Position numbers and translations under genes: made by a program | In this document: positions 53,562 through 64,000 of the stretch, one piece after another | How the letters are laid out: the number at the start of each line of letters is the position of its first letter | Position numbering within the stretch: position 1 is the first letter of the stretch | NCBI GenBank assembly: GCA_030285985.1 | Contig: CP127384.1 | Span: 2,778,501-2,842,500 of the forward strand | Direction of reading: 5' to 3' | DNA from: Aquidulcibacter paucihalophilus | Lineage (GTDB): Bacteria; Pseudomonadota; Alphaproteobacteria; Caulobacterales; Caulobacteraceae | DNA length: 64,000 bases | Notes under the pieces: generated by a model | Database searches by the model: none | The model's input: only the letters and a program-made list of their open reading frames with translations | Told to the model about the DNA's origin: nothing

Positions 53562-53770
53562 ATCGCCCGTTCAAACAGGATCAGGTCGTACTTTTCAGCG
53601 TACCATTCGACGAACTCCGCCGGGCTGTCGCCATAGCTCCAGTACCGAAGAATATCCTCCCGCGACCAGCCCGCGCCATTCGAGTCGAGATACCAGTCAC
53701 GTGTCATCGCGCGATCGACCTCGGCCAACCAGGCGATGCATTCACGGGGCAGGTCGTCGGCGGCATCCAC
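53558..53770 (-). CDS. Small hypothetical protein convergent with the HNH gene
   Basis: This 70-residue acidic protein (RECIAWLAEVDRAMTRDWYL, DSNGAGWSREDILRYWSYGD, FVEWYAEKYDLILFERAI) has no recognised domain. Its stop shares CTAG (53558-53561) with the HNH stop. Composition is less GC-rich than the core genes, like the HNH gene, so the two may have arrived together. It could be unrelated to the nuclease. Confidence 0.55.
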   Translation of the reverse strand: MDAADDLPRECIAWLAEVDRAMTRDWYLDSNGAGWSREDILRYWSYGDSPAEFVEWYAEKYDLILFERAI

Positions 53771-53856
53771 GAACGGATTCTAGCCGTTCGAACTCATAGC
53801 CTCTACCAACTTGAAGTAGGAACGGCGCGGTCAGGGTATGGGCGAAGATCGCCCCC

Positions 53857-54618
53857 CTACCGGATCTTCACCCCGATACCCTTCTCGCCGCCCGGCTTGC
53901 TCACGCTCACGTCGAACACCTCGCCGCCGAAGGCGAGCCCGCGCACGGCGCGTTCGCACAGGGCGATGATCTCGTCGGCGGGCTGATCCGTGCGGATGTC
54001 GAGGAACCAGCCCATCATCTTCGCCTCGTTCCAGCGGGCGCGGGCCAGCCAGGCTTCGTCGATCTTCAGGTCGCGGAAGGCCACGTTCAGGCGGCCGATC
54101 AGGGTGAAGGGCTGCTGGGGCTCGGGCACGTCGGCCAGCTCGACCGTGCCCGAGGGGCGGCCGACGAAGGACGGGAGGGGGGCGTGTTCGAGCACGGCCT
54201 TGATCTGGTCGGGCTCCATCATCAGCCCCTTGCCGCCGGCCGGGTTGAGCAGGATCACCGTGTCCTTGAGCATGTCGAGCAGCTTGCGGCCCTGCATGGC
54301 CAGGATGCGGGTGTCCGGGCCGAACATCTGGACCGCCCGGGCCGGGTCGGTGAACAGGGTCACGGTGTTGCGGCCGTCGTTGAGGACCACGCCGCGCAGG
54401 ATCAGCTGCTCGCCCGGACGCAGCACCTTGGCGCCGTCGTCGCCGGGGGTGCCGCCGGGGCTGTCGGGCTCGGGCACGGCATAGAGGTCGGCCTCGAGCA
54501 TGATCCGCTCGAAATCGCCCATCTGCCGCGCGTCCGCCAGACCGGCGTAGAGCAGCTCCTCCAGCGGGTTCAGCGGATTGTCGGTGAAGGTCATGGGGGT
54601 CTGGGCGGCGTCGGTCAT
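53857..54618 (-). CDS. SseB-family protein
   Basis: This 253-residue soluble protein starts at ATG 54618. It has the SseB N-terminal domain (NPLEELLYAGLADARQMGDF, DLYAVPEPDSP, LFTDPARAVQMFGPDTRILA) and SseB_C (FTLIGRLNVAFRDLKIDEAW, MMGWFLDIRTDQPADEIIAL). The family was named for an enterobacterial gene said to raise serine sensitivity; its real role is unclear. It lies alone between a short gap and repeat copy 3. Confidence 0.82.
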   Translation of the reverse strand: MTDAAQTPMTFTDNPLNPLEELLYAGLADARQMGDFERIMLEADLYAVPEPDSPGGTPGDDGAKVLRPGEQLILRGVVLNDGRNTVTLFTDPARAVQMFGPDTRILAMQGRKLLDMLKDTVILLNPAGGKGLMMEPDQIKAVLEHAPLPSFVGRPSGTVELADVPEPQQPFTLIGRLNVAFRDLKIDEAWLARARWNEAKMMGWFLDIRTDQPADEIIALCERAVRGLAFGGEVFDVSVSKPGGEKGIGVKIR

Positions 54619-54720
54619 GGGGCGGGCTCGAAGTCGAAGGGTCGGACACAAGAGGGGAGCGCGGCGGCGGCGTCAATCGGGGGGGAAGCAAACCGTGGGC
54701 GGGCCGACCTCACCGCCCCT

Positions 54721-54895
54721 GCTTTCGTCATCCTCCGGCGAGCGCAGCGAGACCGGGGGACCCAGCGGCGCCGAAGGCGATCTGTTCAGGCAGGCTGCGT
54801 CGGGCAGCGGCGCTCCCGGCAGGTTCGCGCTCCCGCGCGCCGCTGGATCCCCCGGTCTGCGCGGCTGCGCCGCTTCGCCGGAGGATGACGAAAGC
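54721..54895. repeat. Palindromic intergenic element, copy 3, inverted
   Basis: This 175-bp copy has perfect 20-bp terminal inverted repeats (GCTTTCGTCATCCTCCGGCG and its complement at 54876-54895). The core CCCAGCGGCGCCGAAGGCGA (54761-54780) is the reverse complement of the core in copies 1 and 2. It ends 17 bp before the lepA stop. Confidence 0.85.
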
Positions 54896-54911
54896 AGAAA
54901 GGTAGCTGCCC

Positions 54912-56720
<1,809 letters not shown>

Positions 56721-56946
56721 GGCCGCGCCGGTAGCACGGCAGGGCCGGATCGCCAACGCGCGCGCGGGCCGCGGGCTGTTTCGCCACCCTCCCGGGCGCG
56801 GATTACTTCGACGTAAGGCCGCGCTTTGGCGTTTGAGAAGCGAGGGCGAAACCGCTATTCAACGGCCGATGACAGGGGCGCCCAGGACGGGCGACCCGAA
56901 CGCGAGACGCGCGGCTCCCCCTCCGCGGCGTCCATGAGGACCAGAC

Positions 56947-58092
56947 GTGGCGAACATTGTGCGGAACAGCCTGGCCGGCGTGGCCATGATGGCCCTGGGC
57001 CTGACCCTCGCGGCTTGCGGCGGCGGCGGCGAAGACAAGGAAACGGCCGCCGCGGCGGCGCGCAGCGCGGGCCAGACGGTCACGGCCGCGACCGCGACCC
57101 TGATCAACCAACCGCGCACGGTGACGGCGTCGGGCAGCGTATCGGCCTGGGAAGAGGTGCCGGTGGGTGCGGAGACCGGCGGCCTGACGGCCATCGGCGT
57201 CTATGTCGACGAGGGCGCCTACGTGCGGCAGGGACAACTGCTGGTAAAGCTGAACGACGATGTTCTGCAGGCCCAGCTGCGACAGCAGCAGGCCGGGGTG
57301 GCCAGCGCCGAGGCCAATGCGGCGCGCGAGGACTCGGCCCTGGCCCGGGCCGAGGAACTGCGCGGGCGCGGCTTTCTGAGCCAGGCCTCGCTGGACACCG
57401 CCATCGCCAACCAGCGCTCGGCGCGGGCACAGCTGGCCTCCGCCCAGGCCTCGCTGAGCGAGACCCGCACCCGCCTGAACCAGACCAGTGTCCGTGCGCC
57501 GGTCGCCGGCATCATCAGCAGCCGCAGCGTCACCCGGGGCCAGATCGTCCAGCCGGGGACCGAACTGTTCCGGATGGTGCGTGACGGTCGGCTGGAGCTG
57601 GACGCGGAGATTCCCGAGGCCGAGCTGCGGCTCGTCCGGTCCGGCATGGCCGCGACCATCGCCTCCGACCAGGCCGCGGGCGCGACCGGACGGGTCCGTA
57701 TCGTGACCCCCGAGGTCAATGCGCAGACGCGCCTCGGCATCGCACGCATTTCCCTGGCGTCCGGCAGCGGCCTGAGCCCCGGCATGTTCGCCCGCGCGAC
57801 CATTGATGTGGGGTCCCAGCCCGCCGTGGTGGTGCCGTCAGACGCCATCGTGTTTCGTGAGGGCAAGTCCGGTGTCTATACAATCGGGGCCCGCAACGCC
57901 GTGCATTTCAACCCGGTCACCACGGGGGCCCGGAACGGTTCGCTGATTCAGATCGTCAGCGGGCTGGAAGCCAACCAGCGGGTCGTGGTCCAGGGCGCCG
58001 GCTTCCTGGGTGAAGGGGATGTGGTGACTGTTGTGGAGGCCCGGACGGCCCCTGCCGCGGTGCCTGCCGCGACCGGGACGACCAGCCGATGA
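56947..58092 (+). CDS. RND efflux periplasmic adaptor lipoprotein
   Basis: This 381-residue membrane-fusion protein starts at GTG 56947 with GAGGA upstream. The signal ends at a lipobox (LTLAACGGGG, Cys about 25). It contains the barrel-sandwich lipoyl halves (VPVGAETGGLTAIGVYVDEG and TSVRAPVAGIISSRSVTRGQ), a helical hairpin (QAGVASAEANAAREDSALAR) and a beta-barrel. It bridges the RND pump to an outer-membrane channel. The stop overlaps the pump start by four bases. No outer-membrane factor or regulator is adjacent. Confidence 0.93.
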   Translation: MANIVRNSLAGVAMMALGLTLAACGGGGEDKETAAAAARSAGQTVTAATATLINQPRTVTASGSVSAWEEVPVGAETGGLTAIGVYVDEGAYVRQGQLLVKLNDDVLQAQLRQQQAGVASAEANAAREDSALARAEELRGRGFLSQASLDTAIANQRSARAQLASAQASLSETRTRLNQTSVRAPVAGIISSRSVTRGQIVQPGTELFRMVRDGRLELDAEIPEAELRLVRSGMAATIASDQAAGATGRVRIVTPEVNAQTRLGIARISLASGSGLSPGMFARATIDVGSQPAVVVPSDAIVFREGKSGVYTIGARNAVHFNPVTTGARNGSLIQIVSGLEANQRVVVQGAGFLGEGDVVTVVEARTAPAAVPAATGTTSR

Positions 58093-61000
58093 ATTTCAAC
58101 AACATCTCATCGTGGTCGATCCGGAATCCGATTCCGATCGTCCTGTTGTTCGTGGTCCTGACGATCGCGGGCATCAGCAGCTATTTCAACCTGCGCACCA
58201 ATAATTTCCCTGACGTCGACCTGCCGATCGTCGCGGTCACGGTGGTTCAACCCGGCGCAGCCCCGACCGAGCTGGAAACCCAGGTCACCCGGCTGGTCGA
58301 GGATTCGCTGGCCGGCCTGGGCCGGGTGCGCAAGATCAACTCCACCGTCACGGACAGCGCCTCGACCACCCTGGTCGAATTCGAACTGGGTGTGGACCTG
58401 GAAAAGGCCACGAATGACGTGCGCAACGCCGTCGCCGCCGTCCGTCAGGATCTGCCCGCGGATGTCCAGGAGCCCGTGGTCCAGCGCATCGAATTCACGG
58501 GTCAGGCCATTCTGAACTACGTCGTTCGCGCGCCGGGCATGAGCCCGGAGGAACTGAGCTGGTTCGTCGATAATACGGTCTCCAAGCGCCTTTTGCTGGT
58601 CAATGGCGTCAGCCAGATCAACCGCGACGGCGGCGTCAGCCGCGAGATCCGCATCAAGCTTGACCCCGGCAAACTGGCCGCCCAGGGCGTGACCGCCGCC
58701 GCGGTGTCGCAGCAACTGCGCGCCTCCAACGCCAACCTGCCCGGCGGCCGGAGCGAAATCGGCGGCGAGGAGCAGGCCATCCGCACGGTCGGGTCGGCCC
58801 TGACCATCGAAGCCCTGCGAGACACCCTGATCCCCGTCAACGGACGGGCGGTCCGGCTGGGGGATCTGGGCGAGGTCGTGGACGAATGGTCCGAGCAACG
58901 CGGTCGGGCCCGGTTCAACGGGCAGGAAGTGGTCGGCTTCGGCGTCGTCCGTTCGATCGGATCGTCTGAGGTCGATGTCTACCACCAGTCGATCGAGGCG
59001 ATCGAGGCGCTGGACGCCGAGCGCGCCGACGTCACCTTCGAGAAAGTGTCGGATATCACATCCGACGTGATCAACAATTTCCACGCCTCGGTCGAGGCCC
59101 TGCTGCTCGGCGCCCTGCTGGCGATTGCCGTGGTGTTCGTCTTCCTGCGCGACTGGCGAGCGACCCTGATCACGGCCGTGGCCATGCCGCTGTCGCTGAT
59201 CCCGACCTTCTGGATCATGGACCTGACCAACCAGTCGCTGAATGTCGTGACCCTGCTGGCCCTGTCGCTAACGGTCGGAATTCTGGTGGACGACGCGATC
59301 GTCGAGATCGAAAACATCGTCCGCCACATCCGTGACGGCAAGGCACCCTATCCGGCGGCAATGGAGGCCGCGGACGAGATCGGTCTGGCCGTGATCGCCA
59401 CGACCGCGACCCTGGTCGCCGTGTTCGCGCCCACGGGCTTCATGCCGGGTGTGGTCGGCCAATTCTTCAAGTCCTTCGCCATCGCCACCTGTGTCAGCGT
59501 GGGCTTCTCCCTGGTGGTCGCCCGAACGATCACTCCCCTGATGGGAGCCTTCCTGCTCAAGCGCGACCAGGGCAAGGAGCACGGCGATCCCAAATGGATG
59601 AAGCCGTTCCTCGGAGCCCTGAGCTGGTGCCTGTCGTCGTCAACAGACGCCCGGCTGGTCGCTGACCGGGCAGAGGGCCGCGGCAGCTGGGTCCGGCGGC
59701 GGATCTTTTTCCGGCTCAAGGACCATCGACTGTGGGTCATGGGCATGGGTCTGGCGTTCTTCATCGGATCGCTGTTTCTGGCCGCCAGCCTGCCCGGCGA
59801 GTTCATTCCGGCGGAGGACATCTCGCGCTCCAATGCGACTGTCGAGCTGGCCCCCGGCACCACACTGGAACAGACCGATGAGGCCGTTCGTCAGGTGACG
59901 GAAATCCTCCGGGCCCGACCCGAGGTCGCCTCGGTGTTCTCGTCCATCGGCTCGGCCACGGTCAGCTTCGGGCCGGGCGGCGGCGGTGGCGCGGGCGAGG
60001 TGCGTCGGGCGAACATGACCATCAACCTGGTCAAGCGCTGGGACCGCAAGCTCAGCCAGCAAGAGTTCGAGCAGGAGATCGGGCGTGAGTTGAAGGTCAT
60101 CCCCGGGGCCCGGATCCAGTTTGGAGCCGGCGGCGGCGGCGGCGGCCTGATGAGCATCGCCCTGGTCAGCGACAATCCCCGCCAGCTGGAACTCGCGGCG
60201 GCCCGGGTGGAGCGTGAGATGCGCGCCCTGCCCGAGCTGGCCAATGTGTCCTCGTCCTCGGCTCTGGTGCGGCCGGAAATCCTGATCCGGCCCAAGGCCG
60301 ATGTGGCGGCGCTGCAGGGCGTCTCCGCCGCGGCCATCAGCCAGGCGGCCCGGGTCGCCACCCTGGGCGATGCCGACCAGCTGCTGCCGAAATTCAACCT
60401 CGGTGACCGCCAGATCCCGATCCGGGTCATGCTGGCCGAAGAAGCCCGAAGCCAGCTGGGTGTGATCGAAAACCTGCAGGTGCCGACGGCCTCCGGCGGG
60501 ACCGTTCCGCTCTCGGCCGTAGCGGATATCAGCTTCGGCGCCGGACCCAACCAGATCGAACGGCTGGACCGCCGCCGCGTGGCCACCATTTCCGCCGAAC
60601 TGGCCGGCGTACCGCTGAGCGTCGCGACCAAGGCGGTCGACGCCCTGCCCACGATGACCAACCTGCCGGAAGGCGTGACCCAGCAACTGACCGGCGATGC
60701 CGAGAGCAATCAGGAACTGGCGACCGGCTTCGGCTTCGCCATCATCACCGGCATCCTGCTGATGTATGTCGTGCTTGTTCTGCTGTTCGGCAGCTTCTTC
60801 CACCCGGTCGTCATCCTGGCGGCGCTGCCCGTGTCCTTCGGCGGGGCCTTCCTGGCCCTGCTGATCACCGGCAAGTCGATGTCGATGCCGGCGCTGATCG
60901 GCATCATCATGCTGACCGGGATCGCGGCCAAGAACTCCATCCTGCTGGTAGACTATGCCATCATCGCCATGAAGGCGGGCATGAACCGACGCGACGCCCT

Positions 61001-61289
61001 GATGGATGCGGCCCACAAGCGGGCGCGGCCGATCATCATGACGACGATGGCCATGGGGCTGGGCATGTTGCCGATCGCCGCGGCGATCGGCGAAGGCACG
61101 GCTTTCCGTTCACCCATGGCCGTGGCGGTGATCGGCGGACTGATCACCTCGACCGGTCTGAGCCTGCTGTTCGTCCCGGTGGTGTTCAGCCTGGTCGACG
61201 GGGTGAAGACCCGCCTGGAACGCCGCATGGACCGGATGTTCCACGGCCAGCGCGATACGCCCAACCCCCGGGAGCAGCCGGCGGAATAG
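58089..61289 (+). CDS. RND multidrug efflux pump, AcrB-like
   Basis: This 1066-residue inner-membrane pump begins SSWSIRNPIPIVLLFVVLTI. The proton-relay Asp pair is in VGILVDDAIVEIENIVRHIR (TM4), and the second half has MLTGIAAKNSILLVDYAI. Two large periplasmic loops carry the porter domains, and an extended cytoplasmic loop lies around residue 500-530. It belongs to the HAE1 branch for hydrophobic drugs. Length is normal, and it is coupled to the adaptor upstream. Substrates are not known. Confidence 0.94.
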   Translation: MNFNNISSWSIRNPIPIVLLFVVLTIAGISSYFNLRTNNFPDVDLPIVAVTVVQPGAAPTELETQVTRLVEDSLAGLGRVRKINSTVTDSASTTLVEFELGVDLEKATNDVRNAVAAVRQDLPADVQEPVVQRIEFTGQAILNYVVRAPGMSPEELSWFVDNTVSKRLLLVNGVSQINRDGGVSREIRIKLDPGKLAAQGVTAAAVSQQLRASNANLPGGRSEIGGEEQAIRTVGSALTIEALRDTLIPVNGRAVRLGDLGEVVDEWSEQRGRARFNGQEVVGFGVVRSIGSSEVDVYHQSIEAIEALDAERADVTFEKVSDITSDVINNFHASVEALLLGALLAIAVVFVFLRDWRATLITAVAMPLSLIPTFWIMDLTNQSLNVVTLLALSLTVGILVDDAIVEIENIVRHIRDGKAPYPAAMEAADEIGLAVIATTATLVAVFAPTGFMPGVVGQFFKSFAIATCVSVGFSLVVARTITPLMGAFLLKRDQGKEHGDPKWMKPFLGALSWCLSSSTDARLVADRAEGRGSWVRRRIFFRLKDHRLWVMGMGLAFFIGSLFLAASLPGEFIPAEDISRSNATVELAPGTTLEQTDEAVRQVTEILRARPEVASVFSSIGSATVSFGPGGGGGAGEVRRANMTINLVKRWDRKLSQQEFEQEIGRELKVIPGARIQFGAGGGGGGLMSIALVSDNPRQLELAAARVEREMRALPELANVSSSSALVRPEILIRPKADVAALQGVSAAAISQAARVATLGDADQLLPKFNLGDRQIPIRVMLAEEARSQLGVIENLQVPTASGGTVPLSAVADISFGAGPNQIERLDRRRVATISAELAGVPLSVATKAVDALPTMTNLPEGVTQQLTGDAESNQELATGFGFAIITGILLMYVVLVLLFGSFFHPVVILAALPVSFGGAFLALLITGKSMSMPALIGIIMLTGIAAKNSILLVDYAIIAMKAGMNRRDALMDAAHKRARPIIMTTMAMGLGMLPIAAAIGEGTAFRSPMAVAVIGGLITSTGLSLLFVPVVFSLVDGVKTRLERRMDRMFHGQRDTPNPREQPAE

Positions 61290-61324
61290 CGGTCCGTCGG
61301 CCGGACCGGATGATCGTCCCGAGG

Positions 61325-61357
61325 GGGCGGTGGCCCCGGGGCCGCCGCCCCTTTTTG
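61325..61357 (+). terminator. Intrinsic terminator of the RND operon
   Basis: GGGGCGGTGGCCCC (61325-61338) and GGGGCCGCCGCCCC (61339-61352) form a near-perfect stem with one G-U pair, followed by TTTTT. It lies 35 bp after the pump stop. Confidence 0.85.
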
Positions 61358-61529
61358 CTGCCCTGCGACCGGGGGCTGGGCGACGGGTCATGCCGGCCGC
61401 GGCGCACAGGCGCGGGGTTCCTGGCCCCCTTTGCGCCCTGGTGTCATCCTCCCGGGCAGGGTGCCGTTTGCGCGGCGGGCCGAATGACGATTGAACGCCA
61501 CCTCATGAGCGGCATCGCCCAAAACAAAA

Positions 61530-61553
61530 CCGGCCGGGGTTTCCCCCGGCCGG
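61530..61553 (-). terminator. Intrinsic terminator of the TonB-dependent receptor gene
   Basis: CCGGCCGGGG (61530-61539) pairs perfectly with 61544-61553 around a four-base loop. On the minus strand TTTTGTTTTG follows. It lies 31 bp after the receptor stop. Confidence 0.88.
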
Positions 61554-61584
61554 CTGGTTCGACCCGCCTTGCGGCGAGGCGGTT

Positions 61585-64000
61585 CTAGTATTTGAAGCGC
61601 AGGGTCGCGCCGTAGGTGCGCGGCTGGCCCAGGAAGGCGTCGTAGGTCTGCGAGTCCAGGGCCGGGTTGTAGAAGGTCCCGTTCGGCTGAACCGTCGTCT
61701 GGAACGCCGAGCCTTGCAGCGGAGCGTTATAGGCGACCTGGATGTACTCTTCGTCGGTCAGGTTCTGGACCCAGAACTCGGCGGTCCAGCGCTCGTCCTC
61801 GGAGCCGAGGATGATGCGGCCGTTCATGGTCGTGTAGGCTTCCTGCAGCTTGTAGGGGAGCAGGTCGGAGCCCGTGTTGTAGTCGTCCATGTATTTGGCG
61901 GCGAGGCTGAAGCCCATGCGCATGCCGTTGCCGATGTTGCGATCGTAGTTGATCGAGCCGGTGGCCGACCACTCGGGCGCGAACGAGGCGCGGGCACCCG
62001 GCAGCAGCGAGAGCTGCGGGAAGTTGCCCGGGCTGGACAGGTCGGCGGCGGTGAAGACGCCGTACTGCGCGTCCGTGTAGGTGACGCCGCCCTGGAAGCT
62101 CAGGCCCTCGATCGGGGTGAACCAGACCATGTCGGCATCGACGCCGCGCGAGGTCAGCTCAGGGATCGATTCCACCACGAAGGCGGTGCCGAGGAAGGTG
62201 TTGAGCTGGAAGTTCTCGAACGTCTGGTCGAAGTAGGTGGCGTTCAGCAGCAGGGTGCGATCCAGCAGCGTCATCTTCACGCCGGCTTCGTAGCTGTCGA
62301 CCACTTCCGACGGGAAGAACAGCGAGGCGTTGGGCGTGATGCCCGTCTGCACGCGGTCCAGGTTGTAGCCGAAGCTCTTGTAGCCGCGGGCGTACGACAC
62401 ATAGGTCAGGATCGACGGGTTCAGGCGGAAGGCGGCCTTGATGGTGCCGCTCAGCTCGCCGTCATCGAAGCTCTCCGAAACGCCGCGGTTGTTGTAGGCG
62501 GAGTTCGACCAGGGAAGGCAGAAGTTGCCCAGGATGGCCGGGGTCGCCGCGCCGAGCACAGCACCGATGGCACCCGCGTTGGTGGCCGCCGCGGTGCAGG
62601 CACCGCCGTTGCCGTTCACGTTGCGCTGCAGGCCCTGGAGGCTCTTCTCATCCATGGTGTAGCGCAGGCCGAGCGTAATATCGAACTGCTCGGTGACGTG
62701 CCAGGTGTTGTTGGTGAAGATCGCGTACGAGGTCGAGTCCTGGTCGTACACATCCTCGAAGCCCTGACCGACGGTGAAGCCGGGGCCGCCGCCGTTGGAA
62801 GCGCCGCCGGTGGCCAGGCAGGCGCCGAAGCCCGGAGCCGTCTGGGCCGTACGGGTGTAGCAGCCGATGGTGCTCGGGCTGATCGGCAGGGCCGGGTTGA
62901 TCGCGTTGAGACGGGCGCTGAGCAGGAAGGACAGGAACGGCGTGTAGTCGGCGCCGAAATACCAGCTGTCGGTGCGGCCGACTTCTTCCGAGGTGGCGAA
63001 CAGGCCGACGAGCCAGTCGAACCGGTCGCTGGAGCCCGCCAGGCGGAATTCCTGGGTCAGGTTGTCGACGGTGAAGCCGTAGTCGCCGTCGTTGACGCGG
63101 TAGGCGATGTCGGCGCCGGTGTAGTCGACGTCCTGGCCGAGGCTGGACTCCCACTCACGCCACGAGGTGACCGAGGTCAGGGCACCGTTGATGCCCGGCA
63201 TGTCGATGTTGGCCTCGAGCGAGACGCCGCGATCGGTGACTTCCTGGTAGGACGAGCGGTTGGCGAAGCCCGTGCGCAGGTAGGGCAGCGGGCCGCTGCC
63301 GACGGCCGGCGGACGCTGGCCGGTGCCGACCGAGAGGCCGTCAACGAACGCAAAGGTCGGGCCGGTGCGGATCTGGGTGCCGATGCAGCAGAACTCGTCA
63401 CGACGGGAATAGTCGCCGATCAGGCGGAACGAGACGTTGTCGCTGGGCAGCCACAGCAGCTGGCCGCGGACGGTGCCGAAGTCCTGGTTGTTGTCGGTGG
63501 TCTCGGGACGCGGGCCGTCACCGATATCGATGTCCATGAAGCCGTCGCGCAGACGGCGGCCGGCGTAGAGGCGGAAGGCCAGGGTGTCGCTGATCGGGCC
63601 GGAGACCGAGCCCGAAGCGGCCATGGCACCGTAGTTGCCGACGGTCAGTTCGGCACCGAATTCCGGCGTGAACGACGGGGCCTCGGTGATGATGTTGATG
63701 ACGCCGGCCGAGGTGTTCTTGCCGAACAGCGTGCCTTGCGGGCCCTTCAGGACCTCGATGCGGGCCATTTCGCCCAGATCGCCGAAGCCGACCGAGTTGC
63801 GCGAACGATAGACGCCGTCGATGACCACGCCGACCGAGCTTTCCAGACCGGGGTTGTCACCGACCGTGCCGACGCCGCGGATACGGGCGGTGGTCGAGGC
63901 TTCCGACGACGTCGAGGTGACGGTCATGCCGGGGGTCAGGATCTGCAGGTCCTTGATGTCACGGACGCCGGCGTCCTGCAGGGTCTCGGCCGACAGGCTG
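61585..64000 (-). CDS. TonB-dependent outer-membrane receptor, 5' truncated
   Basis: The frame runs off the window end; before the ATG at 63927 it still reads LSAETLQDAGVRDIKDLQIL, part of the plug domain, so that ATG is internal. At least 805 residues are present. The plug (TARIRGVGTVGDNPGLESSV, GVVIDGVYRSRNSVGFGDLG, KGPQGTLFGKNTSAGVINII) is followed by a 22-strand barrel that ends with the aromatic TYGATLRFKY. Such receptors take up siderophores, glycans or other large substrates using TonB-ExbBD. Cys pairs in the extracellular loops (CYTRTAQTAPGFGACLATGG) may form a disulfide. The substrate is unknown; no iron-box or sugar genes are adjacent. Confidence 0.93.
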   Translation of the reverse strand, partial: SLSAETLQDAGVRDIKDLQILTPGMTVTSTSSEASTTARIRGVGTVGDNPGLESSVGVVIDGVYRSRNSVGFGDLGEMARIEVLKGPQGTLFGKNTSAGVINIITEAPSFTPEFGAELTVGNYGAMAASGSVSGPISDTLAFRLYAGRRLRDGFMDIDIGDGPRPETTDNNQDFGTVRGQLLWLPSDNVSFRLIGDYSRRDEFCCIGTQIRTGPTFAFVDGLSVGTGQRPPAVGSGPLPYLRTGFANRSSYQEVTDRGVSLEANIDMPGINGALTSVTSWREWESSLGQDVDYTGADIAYRVNDGDYGFTVDNLTQEFRLAGSSDRFDWLVGLFATSEEVGRTDSWYFGADYTPFLSFLLSARLNAINPALPISPSTIGCYTRTAQTAPGFGACLATGGASNGGGPGFTVGQGFEDVYDQDSTSYAIFTNNTWHVTEQFDITLGLRYTMDEKSLQGLQRNVNGNGGACTAAATNAGAIGAVLGAATPAILGNFCLPWSNSAYNNRGVSESFDDGELSGTIKAAFRLNPSILTYVSYARGYKSFGYNLDRVQTGITPNASLFFPSEVVDSYEAGVKMTLLDRTLLLNATYFDQTFENFQLNTFLGTAFVVESIPELTSRGVDADMVWFTPIEGLSFQGGVTYTDAQYGVFTAADLSSPGNFPQLSLLPGARASFAPEWSATGSINYDRNIGNGMRMGFSLAAKYMDDYNTGSDLLPYKLQEAYTTMNGRIILGSEDERWTAEFWVQNLTDEEYIQVAYNAPLQGSAFQTTVQPNGTFYNPALDSQTYDAFLGQPRTYGATLRFKY

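Noticed and set aside
61436..61500. GTCATCCTCCCGGG and CCGAATGACGATTG near 61442-61495 as a fourth copy of the long palindromic element.
   Set aside because: Only the ends resemble the family; the inner CCCAGCGGCGC and GATCGCC blocks are missing, so at best a decayed remnant.

Overview
The window is 64 kb of GC-rich, densely packed chromosomal DNA with every sign of an alphaproteobacterium of the Caulobacterales, most likely Brevundimonas or a close relative. This placement is an inference from gene content and order: a ccmIEFH cluster followed by a Do-family protease and a two-component system leading into glnE, a complete ybgC-tolQRAB-pal-cpoB block running into tilS and ftsH, a PleC/DivJ-type kinase, RuvCAB beside YebC, and a large TonB-dependent receptor. 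No rRNA, tRNA, CRISPR array, transposase or prophage was recognised.

Layout. 0-6 kb: a YcaQ-type DNA glycosylase (5' end outside the window), an ALDH7-type aldehyde dehydrogenase, a CBS protein, an unknown protein and a PAS histidine kinase. 6-8.2 kb (minus): an EF-hand protein, ECF sigma factor, putative anti-sigma factor and periplasmic metal-sensor-like protein in one operon. 8.3-20.2 kb (minus): ccmI-ccmE-ccmF-ccmH, a DegP/MucD protease, an OmpR-type regulator with its kinase, and glnE. 20.2-23.4 kb: a PhoPQ-like system with a PepSY-like protein, divergent from a small exported R/D/G-rich protein. 23.5-29.4 kb (minus): an acyltransferase, a membrane protein, a winged-helix regulator, folP, thiD, a nucleotidyltransferase, an unknown protein and a broken phzF-like gene. 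29.4-40 kb (minus): ftsH, tilS and the Tol-Pal system. 40-50 kb: a serine hydrolase, ruvCAB, a cupin, an M20 peptidase, a hemerythrin-domain protein, a TonB-like protein, yebC, a thioesterase and a zinc alcohol dehydrogenase. 50-54.7 kb is the most accessory part: a NYN-LOTUS protein behind a 7-bp tandem repeat, several unknowns, and a low-GC HNH endonuclease. 54.7-64 kb: lepA, an RND efflux adaptor and pump, and a TonB-dependent receptor cut by the window end.

The genes are tightly coupled: many neighbours overlap by ATGA, GTGA or, unusually, CTGA, and several convergent pairs share or abut stop codons. Four kinds of short repeat stand out: three copies of a long palindromic element (1176-1315, 52241-52422, 54721-54895); a different palindromic element inserted in frame inside tilS; a leader repeat directly upstream of both yebC and a thioesterase; and a 7x7-bp tandem repeat. 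Possible regulatory sites include paired 11-bp-period repeats flanking the PhoPQ-like operon and a perfect 8-bp dyad over the promoter of the acyltransferase operon. Two genes (tilS and the hemerythrin gene) have no ATG, GTG or TTG upstream of essential residues. I did not find a clear new multi-gene defence system; the HNH endonuclease is the only defence candidate.
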